Below are positions 53,647 to 62,702 of a stretch of DNA of 64,000 nt, in pieces. The first letter of the stretch is position 1. Each line of letters starts with the position of its first letter. The translations under genes were made by a program, and so were the position numbers. The notes beneath the pieces were generated by a model. The model ran no database searches and was not told the DNA's origin. It saw only the letters and a list, made by a program, of their open reading frames with translations. Source of the DNA: Chryseobacterium sp. SNU WT5. Its GTDB lineage: Bacteria > Bacteroidota > Bacteroidia > Flavobacteriales > Weeksellaceae. Location: assembly GCF_007362475.1 (NCBI RefSeq), contig NZ_CP041687.1:186001-250000 (forward strand), written 5' to 3'.

Positions 53647-54956
53647 TTAATCGTTTCAGCGGATTCCAGCCCTTTTTTATATGTTTCCAAAGCCCGTTGT
53701 CTGGCAAATTTATACTCAATTATCGGTTCTGGATATTGGGAAGTTCCATATTCCGCTACCCAGTTTTTAATATATTTGAAATCGGGATCAAATTTTTTCT
53801 GCTGCTCCGTCGGATTAAATATCCTGAAATAAGGCGCCGAATCACAACCTGTCCCTGCACTCCACTGCCAGTTTCCGTTATTAGCTGATAAATCATAATC
53901 AAGCAGTTTTTCGGCAAAATAAGCCTCACCGATCCGCCAATCCATTAAAAGATGTTTGGTGAAAAAACTGGCACAAACCATTCTCACACGGTTGTGCATA
54001 AAACCAGTTTCGTTTAATTCCCGCATTCCCGCATCTACAATAGGATAGCCTGTTTTTCCATCCTGCCACTTTTTTAAACTTTCATCATCATAAAGCCAGG
54101 AAATATGATCATATTTTTTCTTAAAAGATTGATGAACTACTTTTGGGAAATGATACAAAATCTGCATGAAAAATTCTCTCCAAATCAATTCCTTCAAATA
54201 AGTTTCATTGAGTTTTCTCGCTTCAGCACCCAATTTTCGAACGCTGATCGTGCCAAAACGAAGATGAACACTTATTTCAGAAGTCGGCGTCGTAGGAAAA
54301 TTTCGGGTTTCGTGATAGGTTTTTAAAATTTCACGATTTATTTTAGGAACTTCAAATTGATACTCCGTTTTTATAAAACCAATTTTTTCTAAAGTAATTT
54401 CCTGTTTTTCAAGGTCAAATAAGTTTTCTAATAATTTTTCACTTGGGTAAAACTCAGTTTTTTGTGAATGATATTTTAGCAACCACTGTTTTGAATACGG
54501 CGTATAAATGGTATAAGGTGTTCCATCAGATTTTAAAATATCATCTTTATGATAATGAACTTGATCTTTAAAAGAATGAAAAGTAATGCTTCTTGAATTT
54601 AAAAAGTCTTTAATCTCCAAGTCTCTTTTAATGGCAGAAGGTTCATAATCTTCATTACAGAAAACACTTTCTATTTTATAATTTTCAGCGAGTTCTTTAA
54701 AAACATTTAGAGGTTTTCCGTGTAGAATTTTAATCGACTTTCCGGTTTTCTCTAAAAACTGATTTAAAACCTGTAAAACCTGAACAATAAAATCTACTCT
54801 TTTATCTTCCTTATTTTCTAATTTTGAAAGAATTTCGGTATCAAAAATAAAAATGGGTAATACGTTTTCAGAAGATTCCAAAGCTTTAAAAAGTCCGTGA
54901 TTATCGGTTAATCTCAAATCTCTTCTAAACCAAAAAATAGAAATTTCGTCAGTCAT
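53643..54956 (-). CDS. phrB: Deoxyribodipyrimidine photolyase (class I)
   Basis: Repairs UV-induced cyclobutane pyrimidine dimers with blue light and FAD. The 437-residue protein begins with the antenna-binding Rossmann domain (SIFWFRRDLRLTDNHGL). The helical FAD domain contains VDAGMRELNETGFMHNRVRM, HLLMDWRIGEAYF, LLDYDLSANNGNWQWSAGTG and PYFRIFNPTEQ. The WxWxxGxG-type and NNGNWQW residues of CPD photolyases are kept, supporting repair rather than cryptochrome signalling. It is the last gene of the leftward photoprotection operon and overlaps the MarR gene by eight bases. Confidence 0.92.
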   Translation of the reverse strand: MTDEISIFWFRRDLRLTDNHGLFKALESSENVLPIFIFDTEILSKLENKEDKRVDFIVQVLQVLNQFLEKTGKSIKILHGKPLNVFKELAENYKIESVFCNEDYEPSAIKRDLEIKDFLNSRSITFHSFKDQVHYHKDDILKSDGTPYTIYTPYSKQWLLKYHSQKTEFYPSEKLLENLFDLEKQEITLEKIGFIKTEYQFEVPKINREILKTYHETRNFPTTPTSEISVHLRFGTISVRKLGAEARKLNETYLKELIWREFFMQILYHFPKVVHQSFKKKYDHISWLYDDESLKKWQDGKTGYPIVDAGMRELNETGFMHNRVRMVCASFFTKHLLMDWRIGEAYFAEKLLDYDLSANNGNWQWSAGTGCDSAPYFRIFNPTEQQKKFDPDFKYIKNWVAEYGTSQYPEPIIEYKFARQRALETYKKGLESAETIN

Positions 54957-55599
54957 TATCTACCAATTTCAAGATTTCTTCTGGCGCTTCGTTTCGCAAA
55001 TTAGTGTAAATCGTATGGTGAAAAGTGTTGAGTTTTTTCAGTGATCCCAACAACTGTGTTTTCTCTTCACCTGTCAGTTTACCAGACATAATTTTAGAAA
55101 CTACAGTGATATCTTTCATTGATTCCTGGAAGACTTTTTTTCCTTTTTCGGTCACTGAAATTCGGGTACTTCTTTTATCATTTTCATCCGGGCTTTCTAC
55201 AAATAGACCATTCCGCACCAAGCGTTTGATGATCTCAATACCTGATTGTTTTTCGTGTGCGTTTTTCTCAATCAGCTGCATTTTCGTCAACGACGGATAA
55301 TCCATCATTCTAAAAAGATAGGTGAAATCTTCATTCACTAAATCGGGATGATTTTCCAATGATTTTTTAATTAAATGTTTAGAATATCTTCCCAACATAA
55401 TTACCTGTTTGGCGATTTCATTTTCAAGGTCGAAAACTTCTAAATCAAACTTTTGAGTTAAATTTCTAGGGGTTTCTTTTTCGTATGCTTTCTCATTTAA
55501 ATATAATCGAAAATCTTCTAAACTCGTCTGCGCGTTTGGTTGTGCTTTTTGAAAGGTATCCAACTCTGATAAAATATCAATGATTAAATTTAATTCCAT
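54949..55599 (-). CDS. MarR family transcription regulator
   Basis: A 216-residue winged-helix regulator. The DNA-binding part is about residues 95-160, with LTKMQLIEKNAHEKQSGIEI (recognition helix region) and the wing VESPDENDKRSTRISVTEKG. The N-terminal ~70 residues are longer than usual MarR proteins. Its operator and ligand are unknown. It lies in the middle of the photolyase operon, so it may regulate that operon or the crt genes. Confidence 0.87.
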   Translation of the reverse strand: MELNLIIDILSELDTFQKAQPNAQTSLEDFRLYLNEKAYEKETPRNLTQKFDLEVFDLENEIAKQVIMLGRYSKHLIKKSLENHPDLVNEDFTYLFRMMDYPSLTKMQLIEKNAHEKQSGIEIIKRLVRNGLFVESPDENDKRSTRISVTEKGKKVFQESMKDITVVSKIMSGKLTGEEKTQLLGSLKKLNTFHHTIYTNLRNEAPEEILKLVDND

Positions 55600-55623
55600 G
55601 TTGTAATGGTTTATATCGTTTTG

Positions 55624-56319
55624 TTATAGTTTAATATTACCTAATCCACCGTCTAGACCGATAATTTGTCCAGTCATCCAGGAACTTTTTTCCGAGAGAA
55701 GAAACTCAACCAACTGAGCACTGTCTTCTGCTGACCCAATTCTTTGCAACGGATGTCTTTTTGCCGAAGCGACTCTCTTCTCCTCTGTAGAAAGCATTTG
55801 TGCGGCTAAAGAAGTATCTGAAAGTGACGGCGCAATTACATTAACCCGAATATTTGCCGACGCCAGTTCTGCTGCTAAACTTTTGGCAAAACCTTCGATC
55901 GCCCCTTTACTCGCTGCAATTGACGTGTGAAATGGCATTCCAACTTTCGCTGCAACAGTGGAGAATAATACGATACTTGCAGCTTTCGATTTTTTCAACG
56001 CTGGTAAACATTTCTGAATTATCCGAACTGCTCCCATAAAATTCTGATTGAAATCCGCTAAAAAATCTTCTTCGGTCAGTCGATTAAACGGTCGTAGATT
56101 TATGGAACCCGGACAAAAAACAAGGCCATGTAATTCCTCAGGCAAAGATATCTCATTCAGATCATCTTTGGAAACATCTAATTCAAAAAATTGTGTTCCT
56201 AAACTTGCTAATTCAGGAGTTGAATTTCGGGAAATCGCAAACAGATTTTCATCTTTTAAAAGTTTGCAAGTCGCGAGTCCAATTCCTTTTCCTGCACCTA
56301 CGATAAGTATATTTTTCAT
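55624..56319 (-). CDS. Short-chain dehydrogenase/reductase (SDR)
   Basis: A 231-residue classical SDR: cofactor motif GAGKGIGLA at the N-terminus, a catalytic Ser in VLFSTVAA, and in place of the usual YxxxK the segment HTSIAASKGAIEGFAK with Lys retained but the expected Tyr absent (Ile/Ala in the YxxxK position), so its activity needs care. The C-terminal WMTGQIIGLDGGLG is standard. It is part of the photolyase operon; the substrate is unknown. Confidence 0.85.
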   Translation of the reverse strand: MKNILIVGAGKGIGLATCKLLKDENLFAISRNSTPELASLGTQFFELDVSKDDLNEISLPEELHGLVFCPGSINLRPFNRLTEEDFLADFNQNFMGAVRIIQKCLPALKKSKAASIVLFSTVAAKVGMPFHTSIAASKGAIEGFAKSLAAELASANIRVNVIAPSLSDTSLAAQMLSTEEKRVASAKRHPLQRIGSAEDSAQLVEFLLSEKSSWMTGQIIGLDGGLGNIKL

Positions 56320-56333
56320 TTTATATTTCTTAA

Positions 56334-56474
56334 TTATCCTTTATTTCTCTTACATTTCTCACTGCAGTATTTCACATTTCCCCAATCTTTCGCCCATTTT
56401 TTCCGCCATGAAAAAGGTCTCTCGCAAACTGGACAAATCTTGTGGGGTAAATGTTTCTTTTTACCGTGTTTCAA
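56334..56474 (-). CDS. DUF2256 zinc-ribbon-like small protein
   Basis: A 46-residue protein beginning at TTG 56474 ([17 protein letters not shown]), with [18 protein letters not shown] and YCSEKCKRN, i.e. two CxxC/CxxxC pairs, matching DUF2256. This tiny family is found mostly beside photolyase/cryptochrome genes; its role is unknown, probably zinc or nucleic-acid binding. No ATG fits in frame; the flavin reductase stop lies six bases upstream. Confidence 0.85.
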   Translation of the reverse strand: MKHGKKKHLPHKICPVCERPFSWRKKWAKDWGNVKYCSEKCKRNKG

Positions 56475-56480
56475 CGTGAT

Positions 56481-57104
56481 TTAAGATTTTGCATAAGGCA
56501 ATTGCTCAATAAACTCACTGGTATAATACGCATCTAAACCTCCGCTCAACAATAGGTCATTCGGTTTCACCAAGCCATCTTCCGCGAGACGATTTTTGGG
56601 AATATGAACCGTTTCAACACTTCCAATGACCATAATGGTTGCATTGATTTCAATATTGATGATCTCTTGTAATTTCATTTCAATTTTAATTTCTGCTTCT
56701 TTCAAAAAAGGCGTCAAACAATTTCCTAAATATTCAGGTGTCAAACCTGTGGCGTCAAACTCTGAAATTTCCTTTGAATATCTCGCCGAAGTCTGATGTG
56801 CTTCCTTCAACCATTTTTTATCGATGAAATTTAAAGTGTAGCTTTCAGTTTCTTTGATGTTTATTAAAGTATCCCGCTCCACAGAATCAGGTCTCGAAAT
56901 AAATCCAAACAAAGGTGGATGCGCACCTAAATGTATTATGGAATTAAAAATCGCAACGTTTTCCTGACCACTTTTAGATTTGGTTGAAATCAAAACAACC
57001 TGCCGAATTCCTGCCAAAGAATTGATCAACTTCGTTCGATACAATTTTTCAGTCCTCGAAATATCTTCCACAGTCATTGTCAAAATCTTTTCTTCTTTCT
57101 GCAT
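56481..57104 (-). CDS. Flavin reductase-like FMN-binding protein
   Basis: A 207-residue protein of the flavin reductase (Flavin_Reduct) family: NSLAGIRQVVLISTKSKSGQENVAIFNS near the start (quoted in part), HLGAHPPLFGFISRP, DTLINIKETESYTLNF and a C-terminal LSGGLDAYY. It probably binds FMN or FAD and may supply reduced flavin or act in redox sensing. Substrate unknown. It sits in the photolyase operon, where FAD is the photolyase cofactor; a functional link is plausible but unproven. Confidence 0.87.
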   Translation of the reverse strand: MQKEEKILTMTVEDISRTEKLYRTKLINSLAGIRQVVLISTKSKSGQENVAIFNSIIHLGAHPPLFGFISRPDSVERDTLINIKETESYTLNFIDKKWLKEAHQTSARYSKEISEFDATGLTPEYLGNCLTPFLKEAEIKIEMKLQEIINIEINATIMVIGSVETVHIPKNRLAEDGLVKPNDLLLSGGLDAYYTSEFIEQLPYAKS

Positions 57105-57105
57105 C

Positions 57106-57381
57106 CTATCTTTTGCTAATTTTATTTCCAGAAATCGTTCTTTGTCGGGTGCACTTGAATCGATCTATTTCACTATTTCTTTTAAACAAATGTTTTTGAC
57201 TCACCCCAGAATTTACTCTCGCTCGCCACAAGTTGAAAGAACTTCTCTTTAATTCTTTTCTCATCAGCGCAATCACGTCTTTTTCTGCCAACGCGAATTG
57301 ATAAGTGATGGCTTCAAAAGGCGTTCGGTCTTCCCAAGCCATTTCGATAACCCGGTCAATTTGGGCAATGGTTAAACTCAA
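57106..57381 (-). CDS. TIGR03643 / DUF2805 family protein
   Basis: A 91-residue basic protein. It begins IAQIDRVIEMAWEDRTPFEA, with YQFALAEKDVIALMRKELK and SFNLWRARVNSG, the signatures of TIGR03643 (DUF2805), a family often found near photolyase and DUF2256 genes. The C-terminus is rich in Arg/Lys and could bind nucleic acid; function unknown. It overlaps the kinase gene by four bases. Confidence 0.87.
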   Translation of the reverse strand: MSLTIAQIDRVIEMAWEDRTPFEAITYQFALAEKDVIALMRKELKRSSFNLWRARVNSGVSQKHLFKRNSEIDRFKCTRQRTISGNKISKR

Positions 57382-58697
57382 TTGTTGGTGAAATTTTTAT
57401 AGTTATTAATCACAATATTTTTTGATTGAATATCGTGCATCAGATTATATAAACCGAAAAATGTTCTGTTCATATAAATAAAATGTCGAGATCCACGATT
57501 CGCATTTCTCCCTTTTATCTGGGTGTTTTTTGCATATTTCTGTCCAAGATCTGCGATGGCTTCAAAGAATTTACCATCCGAGAAATCAAAGTTTTCTTCC
57601 TGGAAAGGCGTTGTAAATAAATACAATAACTCATAGAAAATCTCGGTAAAGAATTCTTTCTCTTCCGCTGAATCATCTGGACGAATGATTTCTAATTCTA
57701 ATAATTTTTGATCCAAAAACGCTCTGTTCTCTAAATTTTCGCGAACCGCCAATTCAAAATAAGGAATATAAAAATCTTCAGGAATCGTTTTCATACAACC
57801 AAAATCGATAGCGATCAAAGTACCCTCTTCCGAAACCAAAAAATTCCCTGGATGCGGATCAGCGTGAACTTTTCTAAGTTTATGAATCTGGAACATATAA
57901 AAATCCCATAAAGCCTGACCAACTTGATTTGCTAATTTTGGGTCTTTATTTTCAGCACAAAACGTAGAAAGATGTTTTCCGTGCATCCAATCCATGGTTA
58001 TTATTCTATCATTTGAATATTGAGGATAATAATTTGGAAAAGCCAGATTCGGTAGATTCTCACATTTTTGTCTTATTTCTAAACTCTGCGTAATCTCTAA
58101 ATTATAATCGGTTTCTTCCAGCAATTTATCTTCAACTTCTTTGAAGTATTGATCTGAGTTTTTTCCTTTAATATTGAACATCTTCATCGCAATCGGTTTT
58201 ACCATCGCTAAATCAGAAGAGATCGAATCAGAAACTCCCGGATATTGAATTTTAACAGCCAGTTCTTTTCCATCTTTCATGGCTTTATGAACTTGTCCAA
58301 TACTTGCAGCATTGGTAGAATTTGGCTCAAAATGATCAAACAGTTCATTGGGTTTTTTACCAAAATAATTTTTGAAGATCTTGGCAACCAAAGGTGCAGA
58401 TAAGGGCGGAACCTGAAACTGAGACAAAGAAAATTTTTCCACATAAGCAGCCGGTAAAATATTCTTTTCCATACTGAGCATCTGAGCAACTTTTAAAGCA
58501 CTTCCTTTTAGTTCTTTTAAACTGTCATAAATGTCGGTTGCATTACTATTATTAAGATTCTCCTTCGCTTCTTCTTCCGTCTTAGTGATTTTCTCACCGT
58601 AATATTTTAAGTAATTTACGCCAACTTTCGCACCCGTAGAAATCAATTTACTGGCTCGCTGGATCTTACTCGTTGGTATTTTATCTAATGTTTTCAT
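57378..58697 (-). CDS. AarF/UbiB/ABC1-type atypical kinase
   Basis: A 439-residue ADCK-family protein. The N-terminal KxGQ motif is in LKGSALKVAQMLSM, the nucleotide-binding region AASIGQVHKAMKDGKELAVK has the family Ala-rich loop and the Lys, KVHADPHPGNFLVSEEG contains the catalytic Asp, and IAIDFGC the metal Asp. UbiB-like proteins assist quinone biosynthesis. The gene lies between the TetR and TIGR03643 genes, suggesting a role with isoprenoids or light stress here; the substrate is unknown. Its ATG overlaps the TetR stop. Confidence 0.88.
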   Translation of the reverse strand: MKTLDKIPTSKIQRASKLISTGAKVGVNYLKYYGEKITKTEEEAKENLNNSNATDIYDSLKELKGSALKVAQMLSMEKNILPAAYVEKFSLSQFQVPPLSAPLVAKIFKNYFGKKPNELFDHFEPNSTNAASIGQVHKAMKDGKELAVKIQYPGVSDSISSDLAMVKPIAMKMFNIKGKNSDQYFKEVEDKLLEETDYNLEITQSLEIRQKCENLPNLAFPNYYPQYSNDRIITMDWMHGKHLSTFCAENKDPKLANQVGQALWDFYMFQIHKLRKVHADPHPGNFLVSEEGTLIAIDFGCMKTIPEDFYIPYFELAVRENLENRAFLDQKLLELEIIRPDDSAEEKEFFTEIFYELLYLFTTPFQEENFDFSDGKFFEAIADLGQKYAKNTQIKGRNANRGSRHFIYMNRTFFGLYNLMHDIQSKNIVINNYKNFTNN

Positions 58698-59362
58698 TAT
58701 TTATTTTTTACTTCATTAAAAAGAAATTTTCCTAAATCGATTAATTTCTTTAATGGCTTTACTTCAAATAGTTCAAAACTGGTATCAACTGATTTCTCAA
58801 TAAAAATATCTGTTTTTTCAAAGTTTGGACTGGTATCTTCGATCCAAAATTTTAAGGTTGCGATGAAATGTCCCCAGTATAATTCTTCGATTCCTTTATT
58901 TTTAAATCGCTCCATCTTCTCCATTCGGTCACTAACATCATCCATTAATGGTTCAGAAATAGCTAATGATTTAATAAATCTTTGAAACTCTTTTTTAAGA
59001 GACCACAATTTTTTTACGTTTTCTAAATAATTTTTGTCTTGCCCAATCAGGTAGATCACCAAACTTCTATTTAAAGTAAGTTGCTCGAAAAAAGTATAAT
59101 AAAAAGAAAGTAATTTGTTTTTCGTATGATCCATATAATAGGAATCTTCTGCCGTGATCAACATGATACTTTGATCCATAAAAAACCTGAGGTAATCTGC
59201 TTCTACTTGTTCAAAATTAGCATAGAAAGAATAAAATTCTGATTCCGTTAAATCATGTTCGTCGCAGAAGGTAAATACATTGAGTGGCTTCTTATTATTT
59301 CTAAGAACATACTTTGAATAAAGATCTAATATTTTTTCCTGAGTTAATGCTGTACTTTTCAT
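58697..59362 (-). CDS. TetR-like transcription regulator
   Basis: A 221-residue protein beginning MKSTALTQEKILDLYSKYVL with a TetR_N-like helix-turn-helix (ESEFYSFYANFEQVEADYL). The remaining part is helical with a ligand-binding-type composition. A TTG eight codons upstream lies inside the -7 box, so ATG 59362 is chosen. Its position at the head of the leftward operon and back to back with crtI suggests it represses one or both units; the ligand may be an isoprenoid, light-induced or redox signal (inference). Confidence 0.82.
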   Translation of the reverse strand: MKSTALTQEKILDLYSKYVLRNNKKPLNVFTFCDEHDLTESEFYSFYANFEQVEADYLRFFMDQSIMLITAEDSYYMDHTKNKLLSFYYTFFEQLTLNRSLVIYLIGQDKNYLENVKKLWSLKKEFQRFIKSLAISEPLMDDVSDRMEKMERFKNKGIEELYWGHFIATLKFWIEDTSPNFEKTDIFIEKSVDTSFELFEVKPLKKLIDLGKFLFNEVKNK

Positions 59363-59383
59363 ATCTTGGTTTAAATTAAAGTA

Positions 59384-59432
59384 CAAATTTAGTAAAAATA
59401 TTTTCTATTTTAGAAATAAAAGTATATTTTTG
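59384..59432. promoter_or_regulatory. Divergent promoters between tetR and crtI
   Basis: TAAATTTG on the minus strand (59391-59384) for the tetR-aarF-...-phrB unit and TATTTTTG on the plus strand (59425-59432) for crtI. They are 33 bases apart, leaving an AT-rich stretch that could hold a common operator; I see no clear palindrome. Confidence 0.7.
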
Positions 59433-59448
59433 TACCATTATTTAAAAC

Positions 59449-60918
59449 ATGAAGAAAGTTGTTATTATTGGTTCCGGATTTTCAGCGATTGCTTCTGCCT
59501 GTTATATGGCGAAGGCAGGCTATGCTGTTCAGGTTTTAGAAAAAAACGAACAACTTGGTGGCCGGGCTTCTCTGTTAGAAATAGATGGATTCAAATTCGA
59601 CATGGGACCAAGTTGGTATTGGATGCCGGATATTTTCGAAAGATTCTTTTCTGATTTTGGAAAAAAAGTGTCTGATTTTTACGCGTTAAAAAAACTTTCA
59701 CCAGGTTATAGAGTCTATTTCGGCAAAAATGATTATATCGATATTTCTGATGAGCCTGAAAAAATTATTGCAAAATTTGAAGAAGTAGAACCCGGAAGTG
59801 GGAAACATCTTCGAAGATTTATGGAAGATTCGCGTAAGAATTATGAAATCGCCATGACTGATTTGGTTTATAATCCCGGCAAATCTCTTTTAGAATTAGT
59901 GAGTTTTGAAACGGCAACAAGATTAAATCTCTTTGTTCAAAATATTTCACAGACCGTTCGCAAAAACATTAAAAACCCAAAACTTCAGAGTATTTTAGAG
60001 TTTCCCGTTCTTTTTCTGGGTGCTAAACCCCAGAATACGCCAGCCTTTTATAATTTCATGAACCATGCCGATTTTGGTTTAGGAACTTGGTATCCGAAAG
60101 GAGGTTTCAATGCGGTTGCTTTAGGAATGGTGAAATTGGCTAAAGAATTAGGTGTGAAATTTCACATCAATCAAGAAGTTATTAAGATAGAAACCGAAAA
60201 TAATCAGGCAAAACGGGTGATTACGACCACTGATGTCTTCGAGGCAGATTTAGTTATTTCTGGAGCAGATTATGCCCACACTGAAAAATTACTAAACGCT
60301 GACCAGAAAAACTATGATGATGAGTATTGGTATAAGAAAGTTTTCGCACCGTCGTCCTTCTTATATTATGTTGCTTTTGACAAAAAAGTCCCGGAACTTC
60401 AACATCACAATTTATTCTTTGACACCGATTTCGAACAGCACGCAGTGGAAATTTATGATGAACCAAAATTACCGACAAAACCTTTGTTTTATGCCAATTT
60501 CTCTTCAAAAACCGATTTAGATTTATGTCCAAAAGGAAAGGAAACTGGATTTTTCCTAATTCCAGTTGCAGTTGATTTAGAAGACAATCAGGAAATTCAT
60601 GATCAATACTTTGAATTAATTATGGACAGAGTTCAAAAAAACATCGGTGTTGATTTAAGAAGTTCAGTGATCTTCAAAAAGAGTTTTGGAGTCAACGATT
60701 TCAAAGAACGGTACAACTCTTGCCGAGGTAATGCGTACGGTTTAGCCAATACTTTACTACAGACCTCTATTCTAAGGCCAAGCATCAGCAATAAAAAAAT
60801 AAAGAATCTTTTCTACACCGGTCAATTGACCGTTCCCGGACCAGGCGTGCCACCCGCGTTAATCTCCGGAAAAGTAGTGACCGATTATATTCTTCAACAT
60901 CAAAACAAAATATTCTAA
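59449..60918 (+). CDS. crtI: Phytoene desaturase
   Basis: FAD-dependent desaturase turning phytoene into lycopene. 489 residues; the N-terminal dinucleotide motif is VIIGSGFSAIASACYMAKAG, with LGGRASLLEIDGFKFDMGPS following, and the C-terminal NLFYTGQLTVPGPGVPPALI closes the FAD site. It is bacterial-type CrtI, and the number of desaturations is unknown. It heads the crt operon. Confidence 0.95.
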   Translation: MKKVVIIGSGFSAIASACYMAKAGYAVQVLEKNEQLGGRASLLEIDGFKFDMGPSWYWMPDIFERFFSDFGKKVSDFYALKKLSPGYRVYFGKNDYIDISDEPEKIIAKFEEVEPGSGKHLRRFMEDSRKNYEIAMTDLVYNPGKSLLELVSFETATRLNLFVQNISQTVRKNIKNPKLQSILEFPVLFLGAKPQNTPAFYNFMNHADFGLGTWYPKGGFNAVALGMVKLAKELGVKFHINQEVIKIETENNQAKRVITTTDVFEADLVISGADYAHTEKLLNADQKNYDDEYWYKKVFAPSSFLYYVAFDKKVPELQHHNLFFDTDFEQHAVEIYDEPKLPTKPLFYANFSSKTDLDLCPKGKETGFFLIPVAVDLEDNQEIHDQYFELIMDRVQKNIGVDLRSSVIFKKSFGVNDFKERYNSCRGNAYGLANTLLQTSILRPSISNKKIKNLFYTGQLTVPGPGVPPALISGKVVTDYILQHQNKIF

Positions 60919-60920
60919 CC

Positions 60921-61766
60921 ATGAATAATTTAGAAATTTTTAACTCGTTTTGCGGACAATCTTCCAAAATGGTTACCGAAAAATACAGCACCTCGTTTTA
61001 TAAAGCATCGTCACTTTTTAAACCAGAGATTCGTCAGCACATCTACAATATTTATGGCTTTGTACGATTGGCAGACGAAATAGTGGATACATTTCATGAT
61101 TATGATAAAGTGAGATTGATGGCTGATTTTGAAAGCAATTACAAGACAGCGCAGGAACATGGCATTTCTTTAAATCCAATCTTACATTCTTTTTGTTTGA
61201 CCCAAAGGGAAAAGGCAATACCGCAAGATCTAGTAGATGCATTTCTGACTTCAATGAAAATGGATTTGGGCGAGATCAAAGATTTAAATGATGAAAAATA
61301 TAATGAATATATTTACGGTTCTGCGGAAGTGGTGGGTTTAATGTGTTTGAAGGTTTTTGTTGATGGAAATGTTGTAGAATACGAAAAACTGAAACCTTAC
61401 GCCCAAAGTTTAGGAGCAGCATTTCAAAAGATTAATTTTTTAAGAGATATCAGTGCTGATTTTAATGATCTGAACAGAACTTATTTCCCCGGCGTTGATT
61501 TTCAAAATTTCACGCACCGAGATAAAGTAGAAATTGAAAATGATATTGCAGCAGATTTTGCACATGCTAAAATAGGAATCAAGATGCTGCCAATATCCAG
61601 TAAACTTGCCGTTTTTATGGCGTATAAATATTACTTTAACTTATTTAAGAAAATTAGGAAAACGGAGGCAAAATTACTTTTAACCAAAAGAATACGTGTT
61701 TCTAATGCAAGAAAAATGTATCTTTTCGGTGAAATGATTCTTAACAAAAACTTGAATTTGCTTTAA
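60921..61766 (+). CDS. crtB: Phytoene synthase
   Basis: Condenses two geranylgeranyl diphosphates to phytoene. The 281-residue protein has the two Asp-rich sites VRLADEIVDTFHDYD and NFLRDISADFNDLNRTYFP, plus YGSAEVVGLMCLKVF, as in squalene/phytoene synthases. Location beside crtI makes phytoene synthase most likely. It starts two bases after crtI. Confidence 0.95.
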   Translation: MNNLEIFNSFCGQSSKMVTEKYSTSFYKASSLFKPEIRQHIYNIYGFVRLADEIVDTFHDYDKVRLMADFESNYKTAQEHGISLNPILHSFCLTQREKAIPQDLVDAFLTSMKMDLGEIKDLNDEKYNEYIYGSAEVVGLMCLKVFVDGNVVEYEKLKPYAQSLGAAFQKINFLRDISADFNDLNRTYFPGVDFQNFTHRDKVEIENDIAADFAHAKIGIKMLPISSKLAVFMAYKYYFNLFKKIRKTEAKLLLTKRIRVSNARKMYLFGEMILNKNLNLL

Positions 61767-62224
61767 TGAAACGATTGGCCAGCTTATTACTATTATTACT
61801 ATTTAATTCGATGTTTTCACAAAATTTAAAAGAGTATCGCTCTTTAATTAAATCCAGTAAGGATTCTGAAAAAGCGTCGAAAACTTTGATAGAAAAATCG
61901 ACAAAGACCTATAATACGACAAAGGAACCCATATTTGCAGGTTTTATCGCTGTTGGTGATTTTTTTATGGCTAAACATGCTTTTAATCCTTTAAAAAAGA
62001 TATCGCATTTTAACCACGGAAAAAAGATGCTTGAAATGGCATTAAAGGCAGATCCTTACAATCTTGAATTGAGGTTAATGCGATTGATGGCGCAAGAAAA
62101 CATACCCAAAATTTTAGGATACCATCATGATATTGAAGAAGACCGAAATATACTGATCAAAGGATATAAAAAAATAGATGATCCTGATTTGAAAAACTTT
62201 ATCATCGAATATTTAAAACTTTAA
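61766..62224 (+). CDS. Secreted protein of unknown function in the crt operon
   Basis: A 152-residue protein with a signal peptide (ending FNSMFSQN). The rest is helical: FAGFIAVGDFFMAKHAFNP, KMLEMALKADPYNLELRLMR (a TPR-like pattern) and a C-terminal helix. No enzyme motif is visible. Its start overlaps the crtB stop by one base and crtZ follows two bases later, so it is firmly part of the carotenoid operon; homologues appear at this place in related flavobacteria as far as I recall. A periplasmic role, for example in carotenoid handling, is speculation. Confidence 0.75.
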   Translation: MKRLASLLLLLLFNSMFSQNLKEYRSLIKSSKDSEKASKTLIEKSTKTYNTTKEPIFAGFIAVGDFFMAKHAFNPLKKISHFNHGKKMLEMALKADPYNLELRLMRLMAQENIPKILGYHHDIEEDRNILIKGYKKIDDPDLKNFIIEYLKL

Positions 62225-62225
62225 A

Positions 62226-62699
62226 ATGGAAATCGCAGGATATATTGCACTCACTCTTCTCGTTGTAGTTACTATGGAAGGAGTGACTTGGCTTACACAC
62301 AAATTCATTATGCACGGTTTGGGCTGGTACTTACACGAGGATCACCATCAACCGGGTTATCCACATGTTTTTGAAAAAAATGATGCGTTCTTTATCGTTG
62401 GTGCGATCCCCAGCATTTTGCTTTTTTGGTTCGGAACGCAAGACGGAATTAACTGGAAATTCTTTGTTGGTCTGGGCGTTTTAATTTACGGAATTCTGTA
62501 TTTCTTAGTACACGATGTCTTAATTCACCGTCGTTTCAAATGGTTTGATAAAACCAACAACTGGTATTTGAAAGGTTTAAGAAAAGCCCATAAAATGCAC
62601 CATAAACATTTAGGAAAAGAAGAAGGCGAATGTTTTGGAATGCTTTTCGTGCCGATGAAATATTTTAAAGAAGCCCGTTTATCCACCATTAAAAAATAG
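62226..62699 (+). CDS. crtZ: Beta-carotene hydroxylase
   Basis: A 157-residue membrane di-iron hydroxylase that adds 3-hydroxyls to beta-carotene rings, giving zeaxanthin. The histidine motifs HKFIMH, HEDHH, HDVLIHRR and HKMHHKH match CrtZ of the sterol-desaturase superfamily. Four membrane segments are evident. It follows the small secreted gene and precedes the cyclase. Confidence 0.92.
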   Translation: MEIAGYIALTLLVVVTMEGVTWLTHKFIMHGLGWYLHEDHHQPGYPHVFEKNDAFFIVGAIPSILLFWFGTQDGINWKFFVGLGVLIYGILYFLVHDVLIHRRFKWFDKTNNWYLKGLRKAHKMHHKHLGKEEGECFGMLFVPMKYFKEARLSTIKK

Positions 62700-62702
62700 A
62701 TT

